Positions 5,308 through 5,633 of a DNA stretch of 5,633 nucleotides are shown piece by piece (the stretch's first letter is position 1; the number at the start of each line of letters is the position of its first letter). The stretch spans positions 1 through 5,633 of the forward strand of contig JAQGIJ010000323.1 in assembly GCA_028291285.1 (NCBI GenBank), in the 5' to 3' direction. The notes below the pieces were generated by a model, which saw only the letters and a list, made by a program, of their open reading frames with translations, had not been told where the DNA came from and made no database searches. Origin of the DNA: Phenylobacterium sp. GTDB lineage: Bacteria; Pseudomonadota; Alphaproteobacteria; Caulobacterales; Caulobacteraceae. The translations under genes were made by a program, and so were the position numbers.

Positions 5308-5633
5308 GGCTGCGGCTCCTCGAGATGGATCGGCAGCGGCTTGACCGGCGCCTGGCCGCGCAGCCGTCCCACCTGCTCCACCGGCACGCCGGCCGCCCGG
5401 GCGATGATCTCGGCGCCGGCGTGGCCGCAGTAGCGGCCCTGGCAGCGGCCCATGCCGACCCGGCTGAAGGCCTTGGCGCGGTTGGCTTCCGCCGCCCCGG
5501 TCTCGCCGACGACGTTGCGAAGCTCGCCTGCGGTGATCGTCTCGCAGCGGCAGACCACCGCCGAGTCCGGCGCCGCGGCGGCCAGGGCGGCGGGCCAGGG
5601 GAAGGCTTCGCGCAGGCCCTCGGCGAAGCGGTC
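5304..5633 (-). CDS. C-terminal part of opine oxidase subunit A / HcnB-like protein with BFD-type [2Fe-2S] domain (5'-truncated by window)
   Basis: The minus-strand frame enters from the right edge and ends at the TGA at 5306-5304; 109 residues are visible. After a proline/alanine linker (FPWPAALAAAAPDSAV) comes VCRCETITAGEL, then AFSRVGMGRCQGRYCGHAGAEIIARAAG and a tail ending PVKPLPIHLEEPQP. The four cysteines, 28, 30, 64 and 69 of the visible part (C-x-C-x33-C-x4-C), form the BFD-like [2Fe-2S] site found at the C-terminus of HcnB, OoxA/nopaline oxidase A and D-hydroxyproline dehydrogenase A-type subunits. The missing N-terminal part should be an FAD/NAD(P)-binding pyridine nucleotide-disulfide reductase fold of roughly 350 residues. 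The stop codon overlaps the TTG start of the downstream subunit B gene, so equimolar coupled synthesis of a complex is likely. A small ferredoxin-like third subunit is often encoded upstream in these operons and would lie outside the window. Confidence 0.85.
   Translation of the reverse strand, partial: DRFAEGLREAFPWPAALAAAAPDSAVVCRCETITAGELRNVVGETGAAEANRAKAFSRVGMGRCQGRYCGHAGAEIIARAAGVPVEQVGRLRGQAPVKPLPIHLEEPQP
5316..5321 (-). promoter_or_regulatory. Shine-Dalgarno GAGGAG supporting the TTG start of the subunit B oxidase
   Basis: GAGGAG on the minus strand, inside the last codons of subunit A, lies 8 bases before TTG 5307. The strength and spacing decide for the rare TTG start over the in-frame GTG codons further in, and support translational coupling through the TTGA overlap. 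Confidence 0.65.

Overview
The window is about 70% GC, with compact, overlapping genes and strong codon-position GC bias. It looks like a chromosomal catabolic locus of a high-GC proteobacterium, most likely an alphaproteobacterium of the Caulobacterales/Rhizobiales kind. That placement is an inference from gene families and composition; there is no taxonomic marker gene in view. No RNA genes, insertion sequences, CRISPR arrays or phage genes are visible.

Layout. Bases 1-117 hold a short stretch on the minus strand that reads as the C-terminal end of a class III (PLP-dependent) aminotransferase, but without a start codon or an upstream body in the same frame; it looks like a remnant or a frame-disrupted gene running off the window. 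Next, on the minus strand, are two overlapping genes: a two-domain GNAT acetyltransferase (2489 to 1632) and a GabD-type semialdehyde dehydrogenase (ending at 118). They are joined by an ATGA stop/start overlap. A 177-base divergent intergenic region (2490-2666) separates them from a second, different aldehyde dehydrogenase on the plus strand (2667-4145). That gene converges, with only 10 bases between stop codons, on a minus-strand pair: the C-terminal end of an opine-oxidase/HcnB-type subunit A with a CxC...CxxxxC iron-sulfur domain (entering from the right edge), and a complete subunit-B-type FAD amine oxidase of 383 residues with a TTG start. The two subunit genes overlap by TTGA.

How the genes may work together. 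The FAD enzyme pair belongs to the family that oxidises secondary or primary amino groups of amino-acid-like compounds (octopine/nopaline oxidase, hydrogen cyanide synthase HcnBC, D-hydroxyproline dehydrogenase). Such oxidation gives an imine or aldehyde plus an amine or keto acid. A broad aldehyde dehydrogenase and a succinate/glutarate semialdehyde dehydrogenase, with an aminotransferase nearby (now fragmentary here), would carry the carbon on to a dicarboxylate. The parts fit catabolism of an opine, polyamine or omega-amino acid, but the substrate cannot be read from this sequence. I see no clearly unprecedented system here. The points most worth a second look are the broken aminotransferase junction, the GNAT-gabD coupling and the oxidase pair with its off-window partners.
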